From Triatoma infestans (taxonomy: Eukaryota > Arthropoda > Insecta > Hemiptera > Reduviidae), in NCBI GenBank assembly GCA_011037195.1, contig JAAEAF010003080.1:79686-143685 (forward strand): a stretch of 64,000 nt of DNA. Direction: 5' to 3'. This document shows positions 21,590 to 33,700 of this stretch, piece after piece (position 1 is the stretch's first letter; every line of letters starts with the position of its first letter). Below the pieces are notes generated by a model, which saw only the letters and a program-made list of their open reading frames with translations, had not been told where the DNA came from and ran no database searches. The translations under genes and the position numbers were made by a program.

Positions 21590-21870
21590 AAAACGAAAAA
21601 TTGTACGAAGTTCAAACTTGATATACCGTTCAACACTGTATATAAAACCGCATCTGACACGAAGGTTTCATGGCATAATCCATCAAATGGAAGTCCGACT
21701 TTATTGAGTGTATTTACTCAGTTTTTCGCTATTTTCTCAAAAATGGGTTCATACATTAATCGTCATATACTCATAAACTTCATAACCATCTACATACACT
21801 ATGAGAAATGCGGTAAGAGAAACAGTACACCAAATTTTGGTATATTATTTGTATACCTAATTCTTCTGAT
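21590..21870 (+). mobile_element. Family H repeat, old fragment
   Basis: Plus-strand piece: AACGAAAAATTGTACGAAG, TTCAAACTTGATATACCGTT, AATGGAAGTCCGACTTTATT, TTTTCTCAAAAATGGG. Ends not preserved. Confidence 0.5.
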
Positions 21871-22755
21871 AGGGCACTATCTCATTGGTTAGTTTACGTT
21901 TACAATAAACAAAAAAACACTTTAATAATTCAATTCAGGAAATATAAATTAGATTATTTGTAAGTTATAAATTCTGACACAAGGTGTCTCCTCAGTGTAG
22001 TAATAACATTACAAAATTCTCCAGAAATTAATAGTTACTTCCGCAGATGTTAATTGCAGTAATTAATTAAAGTAAAATGTTTAAAACAAGTCAATTTTTT
22101 TTTTTTTAAATCAAGCTGTTTTTACAGATAAGTACAAAAAGAAATATTTGGAAACATAAAATGGCCCAGTATAAAGAGGCCAAACTTAATACATTTCTTT
22201 TTAGTATACATATACCTATTTCTTATTTATAACAATCTAAAATACTTTGTATAAGCAATTTCAAAACTTTCGTAATTATTATAAACTCATAATTTTTAAT
22301 ACTACAATTCATCAATCTAATGTAGTGTAATTTTTAGCCATTCTAATTTGCAACAACTTCATTTGTTTTTTCGAAAATAAAATCATGAGATTCAACAAAT
22401 TAGTAACTAATAGTAAATTCAGGGTGAACTACACTTTTAATGCTACCAGATGTTAGCAATATGGTTTGTTATGGAACCACATGTTCCTGTCAAACACTAT
22501 AATACACCTTCTACAATCTGAAGATTTATTTACAATAAATACCGTTTCTATTTTTAATTTTTCTTATGGTTGGAAAAAGGGAAAAAACATTCTCATGTTA
22601 AATTTTCATTGCAATGAATAAACAATTTTACTGTCAATAATAGATATTTTGAAATCACCCATGTACGAAGGAAATGTATTCAGAGAATAGACTGTATAGA
22701 TGTGTTTGCGTCTGCATGCATGCGAACAATATTATATAAAGTCGAAAAATCGCAG
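21871..22755. other. AT-rich spacer, nothing recognised
   Basis: No coding frame, RNA gene or repeat member recognised. Confidence 0.5.
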
Positions 22756-22761
22756 CAAGCT

Positions 22762-22905
22762 CAGAGATATTTTCCGTGTAGCCTGCTGCTTCTTTTGGAG
22801 GTCAACGACAGATTTCGGGCGCCCTCCCATCATCAGAATGATTTTGTCAAAACAGTGTGATAACATAGACTTGCACAAAGCAAATTCAGTTAATACACTC
22901 GAGTG
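22762..22905 (-). mobile_element. Family F element, single arm (copy 3)
   Basis: CAGAGATATTTTCCGTGTAG, then GATTTCGGGCGCCCTCCCAT, ACTTGCACAAAGCAAATTCA. On the minus strand its core reads CTGATGA followed by a GGG..CCC stem and GAAAT. Here the first box is the canonical hammerhead CTGATGA, but the second box has GAAAT instead of GAAAC. There is no second arm. Confidence 0.65.
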
Positions 22906-23449
22906 TAAATAGATATATTTAATTAAATGGGCCCACAGGGGTTTTGGATATCTTGGTCCCTCCTCACAGACAATAAAAAAAAATGTATCAATAAAAAATA
23001 GATCTGAAGAAAATTTTAACAAGTATTTTATAACAAAGATACAAAAAAGACAGTACTCAGTCAAACATATCTAGATATATTTCAACAACCTTCCAGTAAT
23101 AATCCAAAATAATAACAAAAGACGTACATGAATCTTTGAGAAGCCAAAGTTTTATTATAATATTTGTTCCTTTTGATTTCCTGTAAGAGAAGTATTGCAA
23201 TCGTGTCAAAATTAAAAAAAAAAAAAAAAAAAAAGAATGAAGTGAAAACAACCTCACGATTTTCTTTTATTGTAATTATTACAAAATACATCGTAATTAC
23301 CCCAATATTGGACTGACGAATATTCAATAAGCCCATTCATAAATAATGGAATCTGCTATAAAATTCCGAGTCTGAAAGACCAATGAGTAAGGCACTTTTA
23401 ATTGAGCCAAACTACCTTTTCACTTCGAGGAGTTACCCATCATACTACT
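22906..23449. other. Spacer with a family H 5' scrap
   Basis: 23181-23215 contains TGTAAGAGAAGTATTGCAAT and CGTGTCAAA, the family H start, followed by an A19-20 run. Nothing else recognised. Confidence 0.45.
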
Positions 23450-23930
23450 AGGGTAAGGATCAAAGTTCTTGGCCTAGCCCATAGATGGCACTGATGGTTA
23501 TGTTGGCCCACTTGTGTCAAAAGTAAATACCAAATGTGAACTTTTTCAGACCAATAGTTTGTTTTATATGGCTGTTTAAAGTAAGCGTGTTGGAAAATGA
23601 ATAAACTTGAATACTGTGCCATCATAAAATTGTTCGTTTTAGATGGATTATCGCTAATAGAAATTCATCCAAAGTTGGTGAAAGTGTATAAGGAGTCTGC
23701 ACCTTCGTTATCAAAAGAAATGGGAAGCTGAATTTAAACTTGGTCGGACATGGATTGATGATCCATGTGAAGGACGGCCAAAAACTGCAACTACCCAAGA
23801 CAATATCGAGACAATTTGGTTATAGATAATCGTCGATTAAAGGTGTACGAGATAGCTAAAGCTGTCAAGTATCAATCTAGCAGAATTTGGCTCAATGCAT
23901 CGCCAACACACAATAGCTGTAATCTTTTTT
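23450..23930 (+). pseudogene. Mariner-like element, N-terminal transposase fragment
   Basis: The reading frame starts at an ATG at about 23598 (NKLEYCAIIKLFVLDGLSLI), continues EIHPKLVKVYKESAPSLSKE, then shifts frame to EGRPKTATT and DNRRLKVYEIAKAVKYQSS. This is the N-terminal helix-turn-helix region of a mariner transposase. A stop at the frame break and loss of everything after about 23930, including the catalytic domain, make it a dead remnant. The 5' non-coding part from about 23450 may contain a decayed left end. Confidence 0.7.
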
Positions 23931-24039
23931 TTGCGCATCGACCGTCTTGGCCATGAGCTCCCGCAATCCTTATTATAATAATTTCAATATATAGATCTGC
24001 CATTCTTTTCTATATGGTTTCTTTTAAATTAGTAAACAT

Positions 24040-24235
24040 TGGTGGGTATACTGATTTTGCTCTGTGCAAGTTTGTATTATTACACTGTTTATCATTACAT
24101 CGTGATGGTATGGTGGGCGAATGCTCACAAAAGTTTTGACACGATTTTTCAACCTCAATGGTCACAAAATGAAACAGGCTATCACGAAAAATATTTTTGA
24201 TGTTTTCCAACTCTGCGGACCCAACCACAATAACT
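24040..24235 (+). mobile_element. Family F element, single arm with tail (copy 4, old)
   Basis: Plus-oriented arm: GCTCTGTGCAAGTTTGTATT, a diverged core near 24110-24140, GGTCACAAAATGAAACAGGC, ATCACGAAAAATATTTTTGA, then the family tail TTTCCAACTCTGCGGACCCA and ACCACAATAAC. The hammerhead-like boxes have decayed. Confidence 0.6.
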
Positions 24236-24765
24236 ATCGATCCAGATTTATCGAAAATTGTTGTCTGTTGTGTAACATGCAGAAGACTTTCTCTTACACA
24301 ACTTTCTGGTTTCATTGATTACTAATGGTTTCACTTCATGAATTTACTCACCCTAACCTTAAGTGAACTTCTTTTTAATGCTATATTATTAATTATCATT
24401 ATTATTTGAATATATCATTAATGCTGTAAGACTTATGAAACCCTAAAAACAAAATATAGAGCTGGAAAGTTATGGCGCCCCTCTATAAAATAAAAAAGTT
24501 TTAATATGAAAAAAATCAACAAAAATCAAAATCAAATATGGATACAAAGAAGCGAGACTATATCTTTTATAAAATGAATGGTTCTTTTCCTGATTTTTTT
24601 AAAAGTGACCTTCAGCTTTTAATTCTGGTAACACTGCGAAACCAGTCTGGTGCATGTATTTTGAGAAATGTGACATATAAGGAAAAATTGATGTAAATTC
24701 AAAGTGACGGTAATTATACTGCAAAAATCATCCGTTGAAGAAGAACTTAAGAAGTTTGTTTAAAC
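24236..24765 (+). promoter_or_regulatory. XPD upstream region and likely 5'UTR exon
   Basis: The region just upstream of XPD. No TATA box or other named promoter motif can be placed with confidence. The last bases before the proposed intron (TTTAAAC then GTAAGT) make a good donor, so the transcript probably starts somewhere between about 24600 and 24765. The start itself is not visible. Confidence 0.35.
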
Positions 24766-24928
24766 GTAAGTAAAACTTATATATGTTATTACAAGTAATT
24801 TATTATTTTCTTCTGTTAACTGCTCTTGCAAGTAGGTTGCAGTGCGTCAGGTTTTCATTTGATGTAGCTCTTGTTTTGATCGACACATACATAGTTTAAT
24901 TAAGTGTGTAAATATTTTTTTTATTTAG
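24766..24928 (+). other. Probable 5'UTR intron of XPD
   Basis: A 163-bp AT-rich interval with consensus donor GTAAGT (24766) and an acceptor with a T-rich tract ending TTATTTAG (24921-24928). The downstream exon would run from 24929 through the ATG at 25009. This is inferred from the borders only. Confidence 0.5.
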
Positions 24929-25008
24929 AACGATATTTTATTTCTGGATGAAAGTAAGGAATAAAAGCTCATAAAAAAATTAATAGTCACTAATAATTAT
25001 ATTTTAAA

Positions 25009-27279
25009 ATGAAGGTAATAGTAGATGGGCTACCGGTTTACTTTCCTTATGAATATATTTATCCGGAACAGTATGCTTACATGATGGAGTTAAAAAAAGC
25101 TTTAGACGCTAAGGGACATTGCCTTTTGGAAATGCCTTCTGGCACAGGGAAAACTACCACATTATTGTCCCTCATTGTAGCGTATATGTGTGAATTTCCT
25201 CATCATCTTTGCAAACTTATTTACTGTTCTCGTACAATACCTGAAATTGAAAAAGTGGTAGAAGAGTTGCGCAAGTTATACAATTATTACAGAGAACATG
25301 GAAGAGAATTAGAATTGCTAGGCTTGGTCTTAAGTTCCAGGAAAAACTTGTGTATTCATCCTCAGGTTAGTAAAGAAAGAGATGGAAAAATTGTTGATGG
25401 AAGATGCCATAGTTTAACTGCGTCATATATTAGAGAGCGTCATCAAGCTGATAAAACTGTGCCCGTATGTAGTTTCTATGACAATTTTGACGAATTTGGT
25501 CGTGAACTTGCAGTTCCTCCAGGAATCTACAGCTTAGATGATTTAAAACAATATGGATTAAAAAATAGATTCTGTCCATATTTCCTTGCTAGAAATGCTG
25601 TAAACTATGCTAATATTGTTATATACAGTTATCATTATCTTCTAGATCCAAAAATTGCTGATGTAGTTTCCAAAGAAATAGCCAGAAATTCAGTTGTTGT
25701 ATTCGATGAGGCGCATAATATTGATAATGTATGCATTGAATCCATGAGTGTAAAAATTAATAGAAAAATTATTGACAGAAGTTCCACTAATATTCAGGTT
25801 CTGGAGAAGACAGTTAGTGATATGAAAGAAGCAAATGCTTCGAAATTAAAAGAGGAATATTTGAAACTTGTGAAAGGCTTGAAAGATGCCAGCGTACGCA
25901 GAGAAACCGATGTTGTGCTGGCAAACCCAGTCTTGCCTGATCAGATACTAAAAGAAGTTGTACCAGGAAATATTCGTACAGCTGAACATTTTGTCGGTTT
26001 TCTTAAAAGATTCCTGGAATACTTGAAAACAAGACTGAGAACACAGCATGTTGTTCATGAGTCACCAGCTGCTTTCTTGAAGGATGTTGCAGCGAAGGTC
26101 TGTATAGAAAGGAAACCTCTGAGGTTTTGTGCAGAAAGATTAGCCAGTTTACTCCGGACGTTAGAAATTTCTGATCAAAACGATTTTTCACCTCTTATAC
26201 TTGTAACTCATTTAGCTACATTAGTTTCAACCTATACTAAAGGATTTACTATTATTATTGAACCTTTTGAAGATAAAGCGCCTACTGTTAGCAATCCAAT
26301 CTTACATTTTTCTTGTTTGGATGCTTCTATTGCAGTAAAACCGGTTTTCGAAAGATTCCAAACAGTGGTTATCACGTCTGGTACATTATCACCTCTAGAT
26401 ATGTTCCCAAAAATTTTAGATTTTCAGCCTGTAGTGTTATCATCGTTTACAATGACTCTTGCAAGACCTTGCTTGTTGCCAATGATAGTTTCCAAAGGAA
26501 GTGACCAAGTTGCAATGACATCAAGATACGAGTCAAGAGAAGATATAGCTGTAGTGCGAAACTATGGGCAATTATTAGTGGAAATTTGTTCCGTAGTTCC
26601 TGATGGAGTGGTATGTTTTTTTACATCCTACTTATATTTAGAATCTGTAGTTGCAAGTTGGTATGATCAAGGTGTTATTGACAGCCTTCAAAGAAAGAAA
26701 TTACTTTTTATTGAAACTCAAGATGCAGCTGAAACCAGCCTTGCTTTATTCAATTATATAAAAGCTTGTGAAATCGGACGAGGTGCAGTATTATTATCTG
26801 TTGCAAGGGGGAAAGTTTCGGAAGGAGTGGACTTTGATCATCACCTTGGTCGAGCGGTACTCATGTTTGGTATACCGTATGTTTATACACAATCTAGGAT
26901 TCTTAGAGCAAGATTAGATTATTTAAGAGATAATTTTCAAATAAGGGAAAATGATTTCTTAACTTTTGATGCAATGAGGCATGCAGCACAATGCGTAGGG
27001 CGTGCAATTAGGGGTAAAACCGATTATGGCATTATGATTTTTGCTGATAAAAGATTTGGGAGAGCTGATAAAAGAAGTAAATTGCCTAAGTGGATTCAAG
27101 AATATTTAAGTGATGATTTGTGCAATCTATCTACAGAAGAATCTGTACAGATAACAAAGAAATGGTTAAGACAAATGGCACAACCTTTTTGTCGAGAAGA
27201 TCAATTAGGTACAGCATTACTTACACTTGAACAGTTGGAAGCCAGAAAGGATATTTATGAATCTGTCACTCAAAGATAA
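25009..27279 (+). CDS. Xpd: TFIIH helicase subunit XPD (ERCC2)
   Basis: A 756-aa 5'-3' DNA helicase, close to the human length of 760. XPD opens DNA around lesions in nucleotide-excision repair and bridges the TFIIH core to the CAK kinase. All landmarks are present: Walker [10 protein letters not shown] (Lys48), four Fe-S cluster cysteines at about 115, 133, 154 and 189, the DEAH box at 233-236, the Arch region between about 245 and 440, and motif [16 protein letters not shown] followed by [12 protein letters not shown]. The start fits the family N-terminus [20 protein letters not shown]. No stop, frameshift or intron interrupts the coding region, unusual beside the heavily split mARC gene. 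Codon use is AT-biased like the exons next door. It converges with mARC, with stop codons about 345 bp apart. Confidence 0.97.
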   Translation: MKVIVDGLPVYFPYEYIYPEQYAYMMELKKALDAKGHCLLEMPSGTGKTTTLLSLIVAYMCEFPHHLCKLIYCSRTIPEIEKVVEELRKLYNYYREHGRELELLGLVLSSRKNLCIHPQVSKERDGKIVDGRCHSLTASYIRERHQADKTVPVCSFYDNFDEFGRELAVPPGIYSLDDLKQYGLKNRFCPYFLARNAVNYANIVIYSYHYLLDPKIADVVSKEIARNSVVVFDEAHNIDNVCIESMSVKINRKIIDRSSTNIQVLEKTVSDMKEANASKLKEEYLKLVKGLKDASVRRETDVVLANPVLPDQILKEVVPGNIRTAEHFVGFLKRFLEYLKTRLRTQHVVHESPAAFLKDVAAKVCIERKPLRFCAERLASLLRTLEISDQNDFSPLILVTHLATLVSTYTKGFTIIIEPFEDKAPTVSNPILHFSCLDASIAVKPVFERFQTVVITSGTLSPLDMFPKILDFQPVVLSSFTMTLARPCLLPMIVSKGSDQVAMTSRYESREDIAVVRNYGQLLVEICSVVPDGVVCFFTSYLYLESVVASWYDQGVIDSLQRKKLLFIETQDAAETSLALFNYIKACEIGRGAVLLSVARGKVSEGVDFDHHLGRAVLMFGIPYVYTQSRILRARLDYLRDNFQIRENDFLTFDAMRHAAQCVGRAIRGKTDYGIMIFADKRFGRADKRSKLPKWIQEYLSDDLCNLSTEESVQITKKWLRQMAQPFCREDQLGTALLTLEQLEARKDIYESVTQR

Positions 27280-27327
27280 AAATTTTAATTAAAAATAATG
27301 AGAGTGATTATTGTCAATACATGTTTG

Positions 27328-27333
27328 AATAAA
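27328..27333 (+). other. XPD polyadenylation signal
   Basis: AATAAA about 50 bp after the XPD stop codon, the first canonical signal downstream. Confidence 0.6.
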
Positions 27334-27574
27334 TAATATTTTTAGTTTTTAATTTGCCAAGATGAGATATGAGATCTAATTATTTATTGAAAAATAATTT
27401 TATACCCTGAGTTTTATTAAAAATATTTAAGTTTATGTATGTTTTATTTTGTCTTCCCAACATAGTACAATTTAAAAAAAAAAATTTAATCCTACAATAC
27501 ACAACCATAAGTATCTTTTGAATGAATATTTTATAATATTCATCAAAATACAAATATTTATAACTTAATTTTTT

Positions 27575-27580
27575 TTTATT
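27575..27580 (-). other. mARC polyadenylation signal
   Basis: AATAAA on the minus strand, about 43 bp beyond the mARC stop codon. The signals of the two convergent genes are about 240 bp apart, leaving room for both 3' ends without overlap. Confidence 0.5.
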
Positions 27581-27622
27581 ATTTCTATTACATGACTGCT
27601 AAAAACATCTCTATTGCTTCAA

Positions 27623-27755
27623 CTAATTAGAATTAATAAATACAGGGTCTCCAAATTTAATTCTGCCTTTTGTATGAACTCCCATGTACATTCCCATTAC
27701 TGGATGATCACCTTCTACTTTCCTCTGTTCACTGTTTTCTTCTAACAGTCGATAT
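27623..27755 (-). CDS. mARC: mARC coding exon 7 and stop
   Basis: One base completes Ser, then YRLLEENSEQRKVEGDHPVM and GMYMGVHTKGRIKFGDPVFI, ending NSN and TAG at 27625-27623. This is the C-terminal MOSC strand pair with the usual G.Y.......G.I..GDPV pattern. Acceptor TTTATTATTACAG. Confidence 0.93.
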
Positions 27756-30700
27756 CTGTAATAATAAATAATAAAAATAATTATTATTGTTATTAATAAA
27801 TTTTGGAATGCCACTTTAAAAGAAAAAACTTGGTGTGAAACACTCTTACAGTACAAATTCAGTGACAAATATTACCCTTTGACCTAGAATGTTTACTAAA
27901 ACTTTATTTGCCTTTAAAATCGTAGATAAGTGGGAGGTTATTTAGAACATCCAGGTACTGAAACCACATGGCAGCGCTACCATCAGGCCGCAAAAATACT
28001 GGTTGTGTAATTCAGAGTTAAACTCCCACCACAGAATATCCACCTAAAAATCAATTTATCCCGAACAATGTTTTTTAAAAAAAAAAAAATTAAAAGGCTA
28101 ACTGTGCAGTTAGCTAGCATTCCAAGTTAAAAGAAAATCATTGGAGCCGTTTCCCAGAAAATTACTAAAAACTTAGGAGAACCTTTGTAGAAGCCGTTAC
28201 GTCGTACTTACACTTAACTGAGTTTTCTTCAAAGTTTGAATTCTATCAGCATTTAATTTAGTTTAGATGCTTTACTTTGTCAGCTTTTATGTAGATGGTT
28301 CAAGTCCTAATTGTACTGAAGTGGACTTTAGAGGAAATCTTAATATTTCAACTCCTCCAGAATCCCCCAAAAATCAATTTTCTAGGAAAAATGTTTCAGA
28401 TGGATGTGATGAACCTTGATGCGCAGACAGAAAGAGAAGTTTAAAGAAAATCGGGAAAATGAAGAAAAAAAAAAAATCGAATATTCGTTTGATATATTTT
28501 TACCAAAATCACATGAGGTCCGGTGGTAACTAACAGGAAATCAGGATGAGCTTATTTACAAGGCTAAAACTGCTCCAAGGCTATTTATTTTTATACTGGG
28601 TTGGGGAGGGGTAAGTTTTGGTCCGAGTTTTCACGTGCCCCTGGAGGGGTATCCAACTAAACAAACATCAATCGCAGCCTAAAATTTTATACTGGGCCGC
28701 ACGACGCAGAATGGCTAAACAGCCAAAGTCATGGATTAGGAAAAAGAATAGACTATTGAGTTCTGTTTTATCTCATTTCCAAATGTAGTTGTTCTAAATG
28801 AAATATTTTCTTGAAATTCGGCATTTTTAGTAAGCCTCAACCAGAACTGCGATTGACAGATTTAATCAGAGGGTACTAACGGAAATAAAAAGCCTAGGCT
28901 TCCTACGTTATGTTTAAATATATTTTGTTTCTCTCTTTCTCTTTCGCATAAACACAAAATTAGAGATCACTAGCTAAAAATATTTATTGTTACTCAGAGA
29001 AATAAACAATCCATCTTTCATGTTCACAATTTGACGTAACCGTAACACTTCTTTTATAGAAACAAGAGGAAGTAACCAAATATTTCATGAAAATATAAAC
29101 AAAAATATAAATTTCCTTGTGAAATATAGGTTTTTGTCTTCTGTGCCGTTTACATAAACACTTATTAAATTATTATTTTAAGGATCAAAACTGAAAAACG
29201 CCATTGATTTTTTACCACTACCGTCAGTAGTTTTGAAAATTTCCCTTGATAAAAAAGTCTCCTAATACTCATTCTGTAGCAGATAAAATATGTTTGTTTT
29301 AATTAAAAAAAAAAAAAAAATTAATATAGTATAAATATAAATTAACTTTTCCTCTTGATCTTGCAAGAAAGGAGGCATCAAAATAATTTTGCACACACCT
29401 CAGGGGTCTTGGTATTCCCTTTTAATGGATATTCTTCTGCTTTTTTGTTGCATAATGTCTTCGAAAAGGAAGATAAAAATAAACATATGAAAATCGGAGA
29501 CTTGGGATAAAAATGGCTTAAAGTGTATAAGTTTTACTGCACTGTCTATCTCCAATATGCATCTTATTTTCGTATTCCGTCTATATTTTCCGTTGATTAC
29601 AAAAAAAAATCATTTTTATGCTTGCTCTATCGGGATTGCTGGATGAATAGCTTAATCTATAATACAATAAAAGAATTTTTCCTGGTAGCCTGCTTTATTT
29701 TGTGATCATAAGTTTCGGGCGTTCGTCCATCTTCAGGATATTTTGATAAACACTGTGGAACCACCGATTTACATATAACAAAACTAGTTTACCAAAAAGT
29801 ATTTTTATAATCTAATTTTGTATATTGTACAGGAGTTTTTCGGTGCTGGTATAGTGTGCGCTGTCATGATTCTGGTATAGTATGCTACCTACCTCCATGA
29901 TTCTGGTTTAGTATGCACTATCCACAAAAACCGAAATTAATCTTAATATTTTCAAAACATTTATTATCACTTCCGGTATTATATCCGTCGTAGCATGCAT
30001 GGATAAAATATGCATATTACGACGGATAAAATACCAGATGTTATCCAGGATTGCGGACCCATCCACATGTTCAACTTTATTGTCACGGTTGAGGGGGGGT
30101 CATCCCTCATGTGCTAAACGCGCGAAAATAGAACAGTGACCCAATTATTTTCGAGTTTGACCGGTTAAGGGTCCATTAAGGTTATATATACTTAAAATCT
30201 TACTAGAGAAGAGCACTATTCTTACGGTAGATAACATTAAGCCGGTACACACTATATCTGCACCGTTTTTCCTTTATACCTGGCGAAAGCCACATGTTGT
30301 TTTTAAAAGCATCGTATTTTTTTGTTCTTTAAAAATGAAAGCATCAATGAGTAGTAATGTAAAGTTTAAAGTTACCTTACTGAATTTACATACATAGTAC
30401 ATAAGAACTGTTTTAATATTTAATTTTTCTTTATTACTGCTTCAGTTGTTGATATTTTATGGTGTAACTAATAAAATAAACAATAATAAGGTAATATAAA
30501 TAAACAATTAACTTATCTAAAGCCAGGTTATCTATGATTTCTAAGCAAATCCCTATAAATTGAATTTAATTTCATATAAAGTGAAACTTGTATATAATTG
30601 AAAATATTATTCTAGAATTTAAATTACGGGAAAAATTAAGTAATAATCACTACTGAGGAAATGCGGAACACTTCTATTCTGCTTACTTCTCCAACATTAA

Positions 30701-33700
30701 TTCTTTTTTATATATACAGCAATTGAATCATAAAAATTTACCAAAATTTCAAATTTTGATTTAAATCATCTATATCCGACAAAAAGTATGAAGTATATCA
30801 AAGTATCAAATTATTTTTCAGTTCCATTTTTGGTTAATTTATTACTTTCTTTGCACAAATATGAGAAAAAAACACCTGCTGCTATCAGGTTGAAAAACTC
30901 AAACTGAGTTATTAAAAAAAAAAAAAAAAATAACTGGGTTAAATAAAAAGATGCTGAAAATCTTGCATATCCTAAGTGAAATATTAGTTCCAATTAGTAA
31001 TGTAATAATTCAAAATGATTTCATATATAAATAGTTATTTAGGGGTTGGGGATTAACTCAGTGGTAGCATGCTGGACTTGGAACTGTCCGGTGACAGGCA
31101 GTGCTGTCTATAAGGAGACACTGTCCGAAACCGGCAGTCTATTGAGAAGGCTCCTAGTTTTGGAGTATCTCTATAGGCTCAGAGAGGCTTTGGTATACAA
31201 CATTACTAAAGTTTCTTGGATAAAGCCGAAATAGTTACAATTTAAGGAGAAACACTTTAAGTGGCAAATGGGTTCCTGCCACCGACTTACAGCCAAGAAA
31301 AAAAAAAAACACCGACACAAAAGCTCAACTAAGATTACACAGAAATGTAAGATTTTAGATTGCACAGAAATGTTGATATACTAACGATTTCAGAGTCTTT
31401 ATGGGTTCATGCGCTTTACTTCTTTCCAAAGTATCAGGATTTATAGTGGTCACTGAACACCTAAAAAAAAAAGTTAAAATATTTATTTATTACAATATAG
31501 TAATAATAAGAGATGCTAATAATGATCATCATAAGCAATAAAAAAAAGAATATTACAAAAAGCTGCAGAGGCTAAAATTTTTCCATTAAAACATATTAAG
31601 TTTCCAATGGAATTTGAAAATAAAAATTTACAAGTTTTAAAGTAATTTTTTTTTTTTAACAGAAGTCCATTAGTGACTCCTTGTAAAAGTCTATTTCACA
31701 GAATCTCAAGCTTTTGACCGTTGATAGCAGCCATCATCGGGAAAAAACACCTAATGATAAATAAATATATATATGCAGAGGCTAAAATTTATATATATAT
31801 ATTTATATATATATATATAATCGTCTATATTAGGCTGTATGAAAACAAAAAGTTATTCTATATTGTTTTGTTAAAAATATAAAATAGACTAAAAGTGAAC
31901 AATTAAATAGTTTCCCTGCAGAAGGAGAGAGATTATGTTGGATTTTTAATGAAAAGATATTTGCTATCTTGATTTTCGCTAATACTCTCATTTCCCTGAG
32001 TTTCATTCATAGAAATTCAGTTAAAAATCAATGAATTATATAAAAAAAAAAAAATATTATACACTGTGGAGCCTACCGTAAATTCAACGATTAAAAAAAC
32101 ATAAACTTTATTGATAATCATTGAAACTTTAATAATATTTGTTCTGGATTAACGGATGAAATTAGAGGTTTATCTAAGTTCCAATTTTTTTTTTTTTTAA
32201 ACAATTTTATTATTTACCGTTTGGAGTGAAAGAGGATTATTTATAATTATTTAGAAACTCGTTGGTGACTGATTTAAGATCTGGAGGCTATCGTTGCGTT
32301 TGACTTTCGGACGTCTTGATTTCAGAAATACAAAAAACTTTAAAACTAACAACTGTGAAAGCTTTCAGAATATAAAATTTTCAAATATGAAAACCCTTTA
32401 AAGAAAAAGATTTTTTCCAGATTTCATTCTGTATTAAAGAAACTGCTAATCTTAAAATAGTAATAATAATATTTATTACATTTAAAATTTACGCTTAGTA
32501 ATCTTTCGTTTCATTTCGTCAAATCAATTTTTGGTTCTAAACTTCATTAAACTTTACGCTATTTTTAATGTTGTAGACAGAGGTTTATTTTTATCAAATC
32601 TAAAAATTACCTAAGGCAAGGTTTAAAAGTTCTAAAAATAGCGTCATCTCCAATTTTGATCCAAGTCCATTTATCTTCAGAATAAGGAACTGCTCCAGCC
32701 ACAACAATATTAGGCCTGAAATTGTCAGCAGTTACACGATCTTGATTATCATTAATTTTTAAATTAAGATCATCAACTGATGCTTGGTTGACTATGAGGT
32801 AGCTACCAAGGTCAGAATAAGCTCCCTAAAAAATACAAAAAAATAAAAATTAATATTATTCTAATGTTCGTGAAAAATACATTCAAATTATTAATATATA
32901 ACAAAATTTGTTGAAAAACTCACAGTGCAACAACTAAAATTCTAACAGAGTCCTAATTGGTGGGATTTTTAATGAAGTTTAATTGTCATTGGATAACCCT
33001 CACTACAATCAATGGCACTTTACAGACAAGCGTCACGTCCTAGTTGCCACAGAATCCCCAAAATAAAATTTTTCGAATAAAGATTCAAACAAAAATGACA
33101 AATCTGTGTATGTATAGTTGGTATAACTAAATTTAAAGAAAACTTAAGGTGAAGACGAGTTCTAACTATTCAAAGACTTTTAATCAGCTTGTAAAAATTT
33201 CTAAATGTGTTTTAGATCATTATTCTAAAGCAAAATAAAAGTTTAAGCCAATAATTAATCTTAATCCTTTAGATAGCTTCAAACTTTATAATGTTCTACA
33301 ACTTTTCTTTAATACTAATTTCATTGATTTGTAGAGATCTTATACTAATATAAACCGAACTTTCTTCAGTGTTTAATACCGTTTAGAGCGTGCTGTCAAA
33401 AACGGAAATAATACACCAAAAACAGCTGGTGTGAAACATTCATAGAACTTTCTCTTACTCAAGTTTTCAAAATTGTAATTGACAAATTTTAGAGTTTGTG
33501 TACCAAATTTAATGAAATTCGTTGGAAGTTCGTCGAAAACTGAAAAAAATGTTCAGTAAAGCGCACTTCTGGTTTACAAATTTTCTTGAAACTCGGAATT
33601 TCAACAATACATTCAATTCTAATAACCGTTATTTAGATGACAGAATTTTCTAATAAACTGAAATAGCACTTTAGATGAAATCACAACCCCTCTCGTCCTC

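Noticed and set aside
24929..27480. XPD as a recent processed retrocopy
   Set aside because: No poly-A tract right after the polyadenylation site and no flanking duplication seen; all essential residues are intact and a 5'UTR intron is likely. Old intron loss remains possible.
31460..32610. An additional mARC exon in intron 5
   Set aside because: The splice phases of exons 5 and 6 already fit and the protein matches the family without a gap.
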